Shown here piece after piece: positions 1 to 7,202 of a DNA stretch of 8,527 nucleotides (position 1 is its first letter; each line of letters opens with the position of its first letter). The notes below the pieces were generated by a model, which had not been told where the DNA came from, did no database searches, and saw only the letters and a list, made by a program, of their open reading frames with translations. The DNA is taken from the NCBI GenBank assembly GCA_018399915.1, contig JAGYNW010000081.1:1-8527 (forward strand), written 5' to 3'. Both the position numbers and the translations under genes were made by a program. This DNA comes from Candidatus Omnitrophota bacterium. GTDB taxonomy: Bacteria; Omnitrophota; Gorgyraeia; Zapsychrales; Zapsychraceae.

Positions 1-576
1 CAACGGCCCGGCCTGGTCGCATCCGCCTCCGGCAAATACAGTCAATACCAGTGCTGGCAATGCGTTTCCCTGGGGAGAAGGAATAAAATACAATCCGGCT
101 TTTTGGGGGGTAATCAATTCGTTTTTGGAAGAATATGATGGATTGGCAGATCCCAAATGGCGCTTGATCGCATCAAAAGGAATCCTGTCTTTGAGCAAAG
201 GTTTATCTGAACGATTAAAGATCCTGATTGTTCCTGTGCCGCTCATCTTTTGAAAGGCTGTTTTTTGAAAGGCACAACTCCAGGGAGCTGTAATATGCCT
301 CATCGCCTTATGACATTTATCAGAAGAAATAGTTGTTGACTCTTCAGAAATCAAGTCCATGTGGCCAACCTCATTTACGGTTTCTTGGCTATCAACCCAG
401 ATGGTGATTGCGGTATCATCCTTCAAGGGCTCTCGCACTAAAAAACGGCTTGACCCTCTTTTTTGGAGTGCGGGATCATATCCTGGCCCACCCCAGCGGA
501 ATTCATTAAGAGCAGAGAATGCGAAGTTAGCGAAGAACATAAAAACCAATCCCCAAAAGAGTATTTTATTTTTCAT
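1..576 (-). CDS. Secreted protein of unknown function, C-terminus cut by window edge
   Basis: The minus strand from an ATG at 576-574 stays open for 192 codons to base 1, so the C-terminus lies outside the window. AAGGAA at 584-589 sits 7 bases upstream of the ATG, a good ribosome binding site. The N-terminus is a typical signal peptide: MKNK, then a hydrophobic core (ILFWGLVFMFFANFAF), with likely cleavage near residues 20-22 (SA). The mature part begins NEFRWGGPGYDPAL and contains three cysteines (residues 88, 101, 186), an acidic-basic mixed middle, and a hydrophobic strand followed by GGGC near residue 183. I do not recognise a family. It lies 70 bases downstream of the secreted HEAT-like gene and in the same orientation, so the two may be co-expressed and act in the same extracytoplasmic compartment. 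The opposite-strand ORF over this region is judged a shadow. Confident that it is coding, not about function. Confidence 0.8.
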   Translation of the reverse strand, partial: MKNKILFWGLVFMFFANFAFSALNEFRWGGPGYDPALQKRGSSRFLVREPLKDDTAITIWVDSQETVNEVGHMDLISEESTTISSDKCHKAMRHITAPWSCAFQKTAFQKMSGTGTIRIFNRSDKPLLKDRIPFDAIKRHLGSANPSYSSKNELITPQKAGLYFIPSPQGNALPALVLTVFAGGGCDQAGPL

Positions 577-596
577 GGGCTATTTCCTTATTAATG

Positions 597-628
597 ATTT
601 AAAATTTGCGCGTAAGTATTTAAAATTT
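597..628. repeat. Two 11-bp AT-rich direct repeats 21 bp apart
   Basis: ATTTAAAATTT occurs at 597-607 and again at 618-628, start to start 21 bases, close to two helical turns. The pair lies in the short gap before the secreted gene at 1-576, just upstream of its ribosome binding site. It could be a tandem protein-binding site, but AT-rich spacers produce such repeats by chance. Confidence 0.3.
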
Positions 629-646
629 TCCGAATGTAAATTTTTT

Positions 647-2566
647 TTAAAAAGAATCATCAACATGTTCAAATACCCAAAGAGTTTTTTCTTTTTTTCC
701 TGCCATCGTTTCAATAAGCGGTATTTCATTGGTTCCCGCAACAGGCACATAAATATTAAAAATTGCGGCGTGAGGATTCAGGTCGATAAAAACAGGATCC
801 ATATGAAATATCCTCGTATCAGGATCCAGTTGAACTGTGAGCTTGATATTGTGTTCAGGAAAGTACTCATTCAGCGAAGGCAAAGCAATGTTTTGCTCAA
901 TGTCCTGTTGGAGCTGAAACTCTGAAAAGGCAAGGACATTCTGGGCCTGGTCCATAACTTTGATTTTAAAAGACAATTGATTTTTACCAGGAGGGGTATT
1001 TCCTCCATTTTTTTGGGCCAATAAATCATTAAGAAATGAAATCGTTAAAAAGTCTGATGGTTTTTGCGCCAACCATTTTTCAATATCTTCAGCGTCCAGT
1101 TTAGAAGCTATTCTTTGCAGGATCAGGTCAGTCTCGTCATCTGAGAACCCGATATGACGATTATGGGGCCGTTCTACTCTTGAAGAAAATCCTTTGGTCT
1201 TTCCTCCCCAGCCGAAACGTTCACGCAATAATTCGGTTAATAAGGGATGCAAGGAAAGTAAATCCTGGCGCTGGTTAAGGCACAGTAATAACCGGCGGGC
1301 AACATCTTTCGCGTTGGTGTTATCAATATCTTTGCTGACAATTAAGGGAAACTCCTGCATTAGGAGATGTAGGTTGAACCAGCGGACGTCTTTAATTTCT
1401 TTTACGGAGAGGGGATCTTTGACCATCCAGCCTCCGGATGAATTTTTGGAAAAGATTCTCTGATTTTTGAGCGCGTTGAACCTATTGAACACATTGGGAT
1501 TTATCAATTCAATCTTTGATGCATTGTCAGGATAAAGCCGCAGGTTTCCGACAGTTTTATTCAAGGCAACTAAAAGATCATCTTCATCTTCACCGGCCAG
1601 TTCGGTGACGTCAGGGTATTTCTTCAATGCGTTTAACCGCTCAGGAGGTAAATGGGATAGCACGTCATCAAGAATCGCGCTTTTATCCTTGGGTTCATTT
1701 TGAATGAGATGTAAGAACTCACCTAATGACTGCATATCCGCTGTGTGTATTCGGGGGTTCGTATCTGAAATAAGCGTGTTCACAAGAAAGTCTAAATTTT
1801 CCCTGATCGAAGCTTCAGGGCAGTCCTCTGGATTCCCGATTGATGCCATATCTTGTAATGAAATTTTGTGGGTTTTGACTAATTGAAAAAAATGATTGAA
1901 CCAGTCTGTCTCCCCCGTAATCGATATTTCATTCAAGGTGTGTTTCAATGCCCAGGAACTTTTCGTTTCGACAAGCATTTTTTCTAATTCAGGTTTAGCC
2001 TCAAGGTTCAGGATTAGACGGAGGGCTGTTTGGGCAAAGAGCATGACCCTTTGGTTCGGATCATCAAGGGCCTTTCTGACTATGGGTAAAGCCTCTCGGG
2101 AGCGGGTATTACCCAGGATGCCAAGCACTTTTTCCTTAAGGCGAGGCCCGGCTTGCTCATACTGTTTACTGAAAGCAGGTATTATGCCTTCACCCAAAAG
2201 TAAAAGGTATGGTTCTAAAGGCGGGTAGCGACCTGCATAATCTTTTTTATGCAAAAAAGATTTAACAAGGACGTCCGCAAGTTTTTCATCGGGTGTGTTG
2301 GTTACAAGAGTGAGTAAATTATCTAATCGCCTTTGGCGTTCGGTGAGAATCTTTTGCCATGCCTTTTGATTCATGGCGATGGTTGGCGATGCAAATTCCG
2401 GCATGCCTTGTTCTTGGGCCTGTTGTATTTCTTCCTGTTCGAGTGAAATGCGGCTAACAAGTTTTTGTTTGATTGTTCCTGTGGAGGGATCCGCTGCAAA
2501 AGACAGACTGATCGTTATGCAATTTGCAATAACAACGCAGAATAGGAATAATAACTTTTCTTTCAT
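647..2566 (-). CDS. Large secreted HEAT-like repeat protein of unknown function
   Basis: A 639-residue protein starting at an ATG (2566-2564) and ending in TAA. Residues 1-25 form a signal peptide (MKEK, hydrophobic core, SFA-ADP cleavage region), so the protein is probably exported to the periplasm or envelope. Residues about 124-190 resemble HEAT-type paired helices, with the pattern LKEKVLGILGNTRSREALPIVRKALDDPNQRVMLFAQTALRL (split here: the helix pairs are around 142-165 and 171-190). The middle (200-520) is mostly helical and charged, with an acidic GEDEDD patch. The last 109 residues (from about 531) look different: alternating hydrophobic residues suggest a beta-rich C-terminal domain ending in VFEHVDDSF. 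No catalytic motif is visible, so a scaffold or binding role is plausible by analogy with other HEAT proteins. No convincing Shine-Dalgarno precedes the ATG. It lies 72 bases after the protease gene and 70 before another secreted gene. Confidence 0.85.
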   Translation of the reverse strand: MKEKLLFLFCVVIANCITISLSFAADPSTGTIKQKLVSRISLEQEEIQQAQEQGMPEFASPTIAMNQKAWQKILTERQRRLDNLLTLVTNTPDEKLADVLVKSFLHKKDYAGRYPPLEPYLLLLGEGIIPAFSKQYEQAGPRLKEKVLGILGNTRSREALPIVRKALDDPNQRVMLFAQTALRLILNLEAKPELEKMLVETKSSWALKHTLNEISITGETDWFNHFFQLVKTHKISLQDMASIGNPEDCPEASIRENLDFLVNTLISDTNPRIHTADMQSLGEFLHLIQNEPKDKSAILDDVLSHLPPERLNALKKYPDVTELAGEDEDDLLVALNKTVGNLRLYPDNASKIELINPNVFNRFNALKNQRIFSKNSSGGWMVKDPLSVKEIKDVRWFNLHLLMQEFPLIVSKDIDNTNAKDVARRLLLCLNQRQDLLSLHPLLTELLRERFGWGGKTKGFSSRVERPHNRHIGFSDDETDLILQRIASKLDAEDIEKWLAQKPSDFLTISFLNDLLAQKNGGNTPPGKNQLSFKIKVMDQAQNVLAFSEFQLQQDIEQNIALPSLNEYFPEHNIKLTVQLDPDTRIFHMDPVFIDLNPHAAIFNIYVPVAGTNEIPLIETMAGKKEKTLWVFEHVDDSF

Positions 2567-2638
2567 TTTGTTACAACTTAGTGCTCATTTATGAATTTAT
2601 ATTTCTTCATCTTCTCAAGGCGGATACTATATTAGAGC

Positions 2639-3460
2639 TTAGGGGATAACTTTTGTAAACCCACTCTCTTTAAAAAACATTGTTTTTCGATTTAACCAGA
2701 TCACTAGAAGAGCAACCAACACAAACAAATATGTATCATAAGGTTGTGCATCCGGAAAGACCGGATTCATCAGCATATAGTGGAATAGCGCAGACAACAG
2801 AATGCTACCGCGGGAGGCATTAAATAAGGCGGTAACAATGATGCTTAAGGCAATGCATCCGAAGAAAAACGGAGTGAATGCCCATGCACTTTGCTGGGTG
2901 CCGCTCAACAGGAATGCCGGAGCATGCCACAGCCCCCAAATAATCCCGAGTATTAGTCCGGCCCAGATAGGGGCGAATTTCCTCTGAAGCAAAGGAAGCG
3001 CAAATCCGCGCCAGCCGAATTCTTCGACCGGCCCTTTAATCGCGGCTAACCCTAAGGCCATTAAAAGAGCCGGCACGTTCGGAAACGGAAAAGGTTCAGA
3101 GAAAAGAGTCCCTTTGAAGGCCGCGCCAATGTAAAAAACAAGCGGAATCCCAACAAATAAAAAGGCATACCATGCTTTGGAACAGCGCCACATAAAGACG
3201 CGGGAGAAATATTTTTGAAATCCGTTGACGCCTTTTTGCGTGAAAATCAGGATAAAAGCCGCGATGGCCGGCGCGTAAACAGCAAGGAAAAAAAGCGGAT
3301 GCTGTCCGGTTATTTGCCCAAACAGTGAAGCCATCTGGTCTGGCAGAAAAATATAGAGTCCCAGAATCCCCCAGGTTAAGAAGAATGTGATTAACAAAAA
3401 CGGAATGATCAAATTAAAGGGAATTTGGTGTTCTTCAGTAGCTGGTGTGTTTTTCATCAT
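2639..3460 (-). CDS. CPBP-family (CAAX/Abi-like) intramembrane metalloprotease
   Basis: A polytopic membrane protein carrying the CPBP family signature motifs, numbered from the start chosen here. Motif 1 is GPVEEFGWRG, with the catalytic Glu pair at 146-147 and Arg 151. Motif 2 is GIIWGLWHAP with His 179. Motif 3 is FHYMLMN with His 227 and Asn 232. Family members are glutamate-type intramembrane proteases that cleave prenylated or other membrane peptides; in bacteria they are often linked to bacteriocin self-immunity or peptide maturation. About seven hydrophobic segments are visible, for example residues 18-38, 57-73, 97-113, 130-142, 164-177, 197-213 and 244-256. I start at ATG 3460-3458, because AAGGGG (3471-3476) lies 10 bases upstream. 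A TTG three codons earlier would leave only one base after that site. The stop is TAA. No bacteriocin or peptide gene is seen next to it, so the substrate is unknown. Length (273 residues) is normal for the family. Confidence 0.9.
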   Translation of the reverse strand: MMKNTPATEEHQIPFNLIIPFLLITFFLTWGILGLYIFLPDQMASLFGQITGQHPLFFLAVYAPAIAAFILIFTQKGVNGFQKYFSRVFMWRCSKAWYAFLFVGIPLVFYIGAAFKGTLFSEPFPFPNVPALLMALGLAAIKGPVEEFGWRGFALPLLQRKFAPIWAGLILGIIWGLWHAPAFLLSGTQQSAWAFTPFFFGCIALSIIVTALFNASRGSILLSALFHYMLMNPVFPDAQPYDTYLFVLVALLVIWLNRKTMFFKESGFTKVIP

Positions 3461-3470
3461 GATAAGCAAA

Positions 3471-3476
3471 CCCCTT
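3471..3476 (-). promoter_or_regulatory. Ribosome binding site deciding the protease start
   Basis: AAGGGG on the minus strand lies 10 bases before the ATG at 3460 and only one base before the in-frame TTG at 3469. It therefore favours the ATG start, which shortens the protein by three residues. Confidence 0.55.
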
Positions 3477-3502
3477 ATTTTATATTTGAGTGATAGTTGT
3501 CT

Positions 3503-4264
3503 CTATTTCTGAGCGATAACGAGCATTTCAAAGTCATCAGTGGTTAGTGTGTCGTTCCGGGAATAGGCACCGAGCTTCGCGCCAAAAATGTCAATTTTTG
3601 CATACCCCAGTGTCTTTAAAAGCCAGGTTATCTCACTGGGCACATAATAACGTTCATTGCACGAAAGTTCTTTTTTGTTGCCAAGATCATCTTCAAAGAT
3701 ATGGGTATTATGATCGCGGAATGTCATCAGATCAAAGGAACAATCCTGATATTGGGCATTGCCTTCTTTGGCAACCGAGGCGTAAAAATCTTTAACCGAA
3801 TGAAAAAGCGGGAATAATCCGTTTAATGTGGTGAAAATAAATGTCCCCTTGGCCTTGAGCGTTTTGGTTGCGTTTTTCAGTATTTCAAAGTTCATTTCAT
3901 CGGTTTCCATTAAGGGAAAACCGCCTTCACAGAGCATGATCGCCAGATCGAATTCGGATTCAAAAGGGAGATTGCGGGCGTCCTGTTTTTGAAAAGGGAT
4001 TTCTACGCCTTGCTCTTTGGCTTTCTCCCTGGCGCGTTTCAATTGGGATTCAGACAAGTCAATGCCAGTTACGTTATAACCGCGTTTAGTCAGCTCAATA
4101 GCGTGACGGCCTGTGCCGCAGCCAATATCAATAATCATCAGGGATTTATCGCGGTTGATCTCTTGCTCAATAAAATCACATTCGCCGCCTGTTCCCTGGA
4201 CAAAACATTCTTTATCATATTTGCGGGCGTAGTTTTCAAATAATGATTCATACCATTGTTTCAT
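3503..4264 (-). CDS. Class I SAM-dependent methyltransferase
   Basis: A 253-residue soluble Rossmann-fold methyltransferase. The glycine-rich SAM-binding motif I is IDIGCGTGRHAIEL (residues 45-58). The acidic residue closing the second strand is in GIDLS (Asp 69), and the adenine-contact region is QDARNLP (Asp 95). The fourth-strand region reads FDLAIMLCEGGF (105-116). The N-terminus (WYESLFENYARKYDKE) is the usual helical cap of this group of small-molecule methyltransferases. The substrate cannot be inferred from sequence; no partner gene identifies a pathway. The start ATG has AAGGAA at 4275-4280, 10 bases upstream. The stop is TAG. It lies 91 bases after the orphan membrane protein gene and 42 bases before the protease gene, all co-directional, so an operon with either is possible. 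Length is usual for the family and all core motifs look intact. Confidence 0.92.
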   Translation of the reverse strand: MKQWYESLFENYARKYDKECFVQGTGGECDFIEQEINRDKSLMIIDIGCGTGRHAIELTKRGYNVTGIDLSESQLKRAREKAKEQGVEIPFQKQDARNLPFESEFDLAIMLCEGGFPLMETDEMNFEILKNATKTLKAKGTFIFTTLNGLFPLFHSVKDFYASVAKEGNAQYQDCSFDLMTFRDHNTHIFEDDLGNKKELSCNERYYVPSEITWLLKTLGYAKIDIFGAKLGAYSRNDTLTTDDFEMLVIAQK

Positions 4265-4355
4265 TTTATTTAGTTTCCTTGAAATTAAATTGGGCCCCCC
4301 ATTATGAAAAACCTGGGAAAAAGCGGCTAAAAAGATTTTTTAATAATGTCACAGA

Positions 4356-5411
4356 TTATTTGCACCGTCCATCATATTCTTTGCAAACAATTTCAGGAGA
4401 TGAACATTTTGTAAAAAAGATTTTTAACAGGGATCCTGTCGTGATAATAAACAGGCCTATGCCTATCAGCGATCCGCTAAAGGCCAAAGGGCCAAGTAGA
4501 GATATCCATAAGGATTTCAGAGAATCCAGCGATAGCAAAATTGCCGTGATGGAAAGGTGCCAAAGAAGCCATCCGGCAAAGAGTTTAAGATTAATGGTTT
4601 CAGGAAAATACGGGATTGCGGTTACAGGTTTTTTGTTTTTGGATAAAGCTTTCCGGGCCCCGATCAGTAAAAAGGCAATTATACCGCTCATTGTCAGCAA
4701 GGGGATCAAGGGAATATCTGTCGGCGCATGACCATGAACTTTGTTTGTCATTGTGAATAAAAATAGGCAATAGAAACCGGCTGTAATAAAGAATAAATAC
4801 CGGCGTTCCTTATTACATAATAAAATATTTTTGATCGGTCCCAAGGAACGTAACAGCCAGATCCAGAGCATCAGGATCATGGCGGATATTGCCATAGAAG
4901 ACATTAAATGTGTGACAGTCCAGCTGCGGCTAAGAAGTTGCGAATAAACAATCGGCAATAAAATGATCGGGCTTAATAGGCAGGCCACATCCTTCCATCG
5001 GCAAGAAGCCATGGGAAACGGCATTTTTAATAATCGTGTTGCCAAATAGGCCGGGGCCAGAAAGGAAAAAAAGGCGTGATAAAAAAAGATGATGAATATA
5101 AGCGCGCCAGGCGCGAATCCAAGAATACGATGGGCATCCGGTTCCAGGCCGTAGAAAGAGACCTTCGCGACATAGGTTTCGGTTATAAGTCCGATTAGTA
5201 CACCGAATATATACCAGAGCAGGAACTGTCTGCCCTTCCATCTCAGGAGGGCATCAATAAAAAAGACATAGAGCAGTCCGTAGATTAAATAGGCAACCGG
5301 GTTAACAAGTGCATGAGGAATATTTGTAGAAATGACTTCCGCCCAGAACAGGCCTAAGGCCGCGAATGTTAAATAAAAAATGATTTTTTTTGATAATTCA
5401 TTTTTAAACAT
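4356..5411 (-). CDS. Orphan polytopic membrane protein, about 10 membrane segments
   Basis: A 351-residue, strongly hydrophobic protein whose family I do not recognise. Hydrophobic stretches at about residues 9-28, 33-55, 62-79, 98-126, 141-160, 168-190, 204-221, 233-252, 277-295 and 300-330 suggest ten membrane segments. Short basic loops (RWKGRQ, NKERR, RKALSKNKK) should face the cytoplasm. Possible functional polar residues are in FYGLEPDAH (87-94) and NKVHGHAPTD (223-232), the latter with two histidines between segments. It ends in TAA. The ATG is placed by coding content. The nearest good ribosome binding sequence, GGAGGT at 5436-5441, is 24 bases upstream, too far for normal use. The gene is in the same frame as the thiamine-diphosphate enzyme gene before it, separated only by that gene's TGA and 19 sense codons. 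The start is therefore uncertain, and coupled or readthrough translation is possible. Confidence 0.82.
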   Translation of the reverse strand: MFKNELSKKIIFYLTFAALGLFWAEVISTNIPHALVNPVAYLIYGLLYVFFIDALLRWKGRQFLLWYIFGVLIGLITETYVAKVSFYGLEPDAHRILGFAPGALIFIIFFYHAFFSFLAPAYLATRLLKMPFPMASCRWKDVACLLSPIILLPIVYSQLLSRSWTVTHLMSSMAISAMILMLWIWLLRSLGPIKNILLCNKERRYLFFITAGFYCLFLFTMTNKVHGHAPTDIPLIPLLTMSGIIAFLLIGARKALSKNKKPVTAIPYFPETINLKLFAGWLLWHLSITAILLSLDSLKSLWISLLGPLAFSGSLIGIGLFIITTGSLLKIFFTKCSSPEIVCKEYDGRCK

Positions 5412-5430
5412 ATAGCGCGTTCTGTATTTC

Positions 5431-5463
5431 GACCCACCTCCCTTTGGTCCGGGTCTTAAACCC
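5431..5463 (-). promoter_or_regulatory. GC-rich spacer with two overlapping hairpins and a distant GGAGGT
   Basis: Between the enzyme stop codon and the membrane protein start, ACCC/GGGT (5451-5454 with 5460-5463, loop of 5) can form one small hairpin. GGGTC/GACCC (5451-5455 with 5431-5435) can form another. They share 5451-5454 and so cannot form together. The second would fold over the GGAGGT at 5436-5441. Neither is followed by a T-run, so this is not a standard terminator. A translational switch is conceivable, and chance pairing is equally possible. Confidence 0.25.
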
Positions 5464-5468
5464 AGGGA

Positions 5469-7181
5469 TCAGGCGTCTGGAATTTCTTTAATATAGGGCC
5501 CCAGCTCCATGTCTTTGTAAGAGGTTCCTGGACGCACCACCGGATACAAGACCTCTTCGATATCGGTTATGACTTCAAGCAGGCCGGGGCCGGTATGGTT
5601 CATAAGCGCGGTGATCCCATCGTGCAATTGATCGCGGGACGTTATTCTTTGGGCAAACTCATAGTGACAGTGCTTAGCCAATTCAGCAAAATCAACATTT
5701 GAGTTCCTTTCGGTCGCAGAATGGCGTTTGTCACAGATCACATCTTCCAGGTTCCGTACCATGCCGTCACTTTGGTTGTTAAGTAAAAGAATCTTTATAG
5801 GCAGGCCCAAAGAACCGATCGTATGCATCTCGCCCATGTTCATGCGGAAACTTCCGTCTCCGTCAACCACGATCACTGTCGCATCCGGGTTGGCATAAAA
5901 AGCCCCCACCGCCGTTGGCATGCCGAAGCCCATGGTTCCAAAGCTTCCGGAGGTCAGAAAAGATTTTGGCCTGCTCATACGTAAATACTGAGCCGCTAAA
6001 AGCTGATGATTTCCCACCCCGGTTGTAATGAGGGTATCTTCCTTTATGAATTTGCTTAAAAGATCAAGGACTTCGGCTTGATGGATGGCTTTGCTGTCCC
6101 GGCAGTAATTCAATGGCCATGTTTTTTTCAACTTTTGCGCGTGTTGGATCCAGTTATCAATAGTGATTTTGATGTCTTTTCGTTGCGCGTAATCTGTCAG
6201 ATCATTAAGCGCGCTGGCAGCGTCTCCGATAAAGGAAAATTCCGGATCCCTTTCCTTTTTAATCTGACAGACCTTTTGCGGATTGATATCGATGTAGGCA
6301 ATTTTAGCTTCTATTGCAAAGCCGACTTTTTCCGCAACGCGGTCATCCCAGCGCACACCGATAGCGAAAAAGAAATCATTATTTTGAATGATTGTGTTAG
6401 CCGATGGCGTGCCGAACATCCCCAGCAGACCTAAGGAGGTCGGGTCATTCTCATCTACAACCCCTTTGGCCATTAATGTATTAACCGAGGGAATATTAAA
6501 AAGGGAATTAAAACGGCGGATAGCATCACTCCCCCCTTTTGAATTAAGGCCTCACCCCAAATACAATAAGGGACGCTCAGCCTTAGTGAGAAGTGTGAAA
6601 AAATGTTTGCATTGCCTGTCTGACAGATGCCATTCATTGCTGTAAACTGTTTTAAACTTCTCGATATTATCGCCGGTGTATTGATTGATGCTTTGTTGCA
6701 GATTGATAGGAATGTCAATAATCACAGGCCCGGGTTTTCCGGATTTTGCCAGAAAATACGCGTCTTTTATGATGGATTCAATATTGTTTATCCTGTCAAC
6801 CAGCACCACTTTTTTAGCTGTTGGCCCAAAGACAGAGGATACATCGATATGTTGAAACGAATCAGTGCCGATCTTGTGTTCAGGCACCTGTCCCGCGATA
6901 ACAATTAAGGGGATGCTGTCGGCAAATGAGTCGGCTACAGCTGTTAAGGTATTGGTAATTGCGGGTCCTGAGGTAACGATCGCAATGCCGACCCCATCAC
7001 CAGAGCGCGAATAGCCGGCAGCGCTGAAAGCCGCGGACTGTTCATTTGCGTTGACTACGATCTCAATGGCGCTTTTGCCCAGTTCATCCATGACCGGAAG
7101 GATAGCCGCGCCTGTGTAGCCGAAAATATGTTTTATCCCAAGGTCTTCAAGACTTTTCACTAAAATTTCTGCGCCTGTCAC
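5469..7181 (-). pseudogene. Acetolactate-synthase-like ThDP enzyme interrupted by one in-frame TGA
   Basis: One 571-codon frame encodes a thiamine-diphosphate enzyme of the acetolactate synthase large-subunit type, which condenses pyruvate in branched-chain amino acid synthesis. Residues 1-165 are the N-terminal ThDP domain, with the cofactor-activating Glu 47 (NEQSAAF). Residues about 185-320 are the central FAD-type domain, and 375-525 the C-terminal ThDP domain with GDGSF (441-445) to NN (468-469), plus SFGTMGFGMP. The C-terminus (YPVVRPGTSYKDM) also matches the family, and overall length is normal. Codon 210 (6554-6552) is TGA where family members have the middle glycine of a GGG stretch. 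The two halves, 7181-6552 and 6473-5469 from the next ATG, would otherwise be called as separate genes. The second half has no ribosome binding site. The start is GTG with AAAGGAG (7188-7194) 6 bases upstream. Unusual residues (GYTGAA, NEQ, NNQSDGMVRNLED) mean the substrate is uncertain. No small regulatory subunit gene is adjacent. Confidence 0.85.
6552..6554 (-). other. In-frame TGA at a conserved glycine position
   Basis: The minus-strand codons read TTG GGG TGA GGC CTT AAT: Leu-Gly-stop-Gly-Leu-Asn. In acetolactate synthases this segment is normally Gly-Gly-Gly, so TGA most simply derives from GGA by one G-to-T change. Reading frame and alignment continue uninterrupted on both sides. Confidence 0.9.
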
Positions 7182-7187
7182 GTTTGT

Positions 7188-7194
7188 CTCCTTT
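7188..7194 (-). promoter_or_regulatory. Strong ribosome binding site for a GTG start
   Basis: AAAGGAG lies 6 bases upstream of GTG at 7181-7179. It supports the non-ATG start of the acetolactate-synthase-like gene and suggests that its initiation region is intact despite the internal stop. Confidence 0.75.
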
Positions 7195-7202
7195 AGTTCT
7201 TT

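Noticed and set aside
359..925. 188-residue plus-strand ORF
   Set aside because: It overlaps the starts and ends of two convincing minus-strand genes with signal peptides; a low-complexity Lys/Phe/Arg-rich translation is typical of a shadow frame.
2578..2610. Ten-residue mini-ORF (MKKYKFINEH) before the HEAT-like gene
   Set aside because: It has no correctly spaced ribosome binding site and no meaningful residue bias; expected by chance in AT-rich spacers.
4243..4731. 162-residue plus-strand ORF
   Set aside because: It lies antisense to the C-terminal part of the membrane protein gene, with no ribosome binding site and no recognisable features.
6473..6552. A frameshift (for example at the GGGGGG run, 6531-6536) splitting the enzyme gene
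   Set aside because: The two parts are in the same frame and the bridging translation matches the family without gap; only a nonsense codon separates them.
6520..6560. Selenocysteine insertion at the internal TGA
   Set aside because: The position calls for glycine, not cysteine. Downstream bases offer only a 4-bp stem (CCTT/AAGG), not a bacterial SECIS-type hairpin.
6473..6718. 81-residue minus-strand ORF across the internal stop of the enzyme gene
   Set aside because: It is in another frame, inside sequence that clearly encodes the ThDP enzyme, and has no family-like features.
5469..7181. Genome-wide recoding of TGA as glycine (genetic code 25)
   Set aside because: The other six to seven genes contain many glycines but no in-frame TGA. 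Lineages using this code employ TGA often for glycine, so a single occurrence fits a point mutation better.
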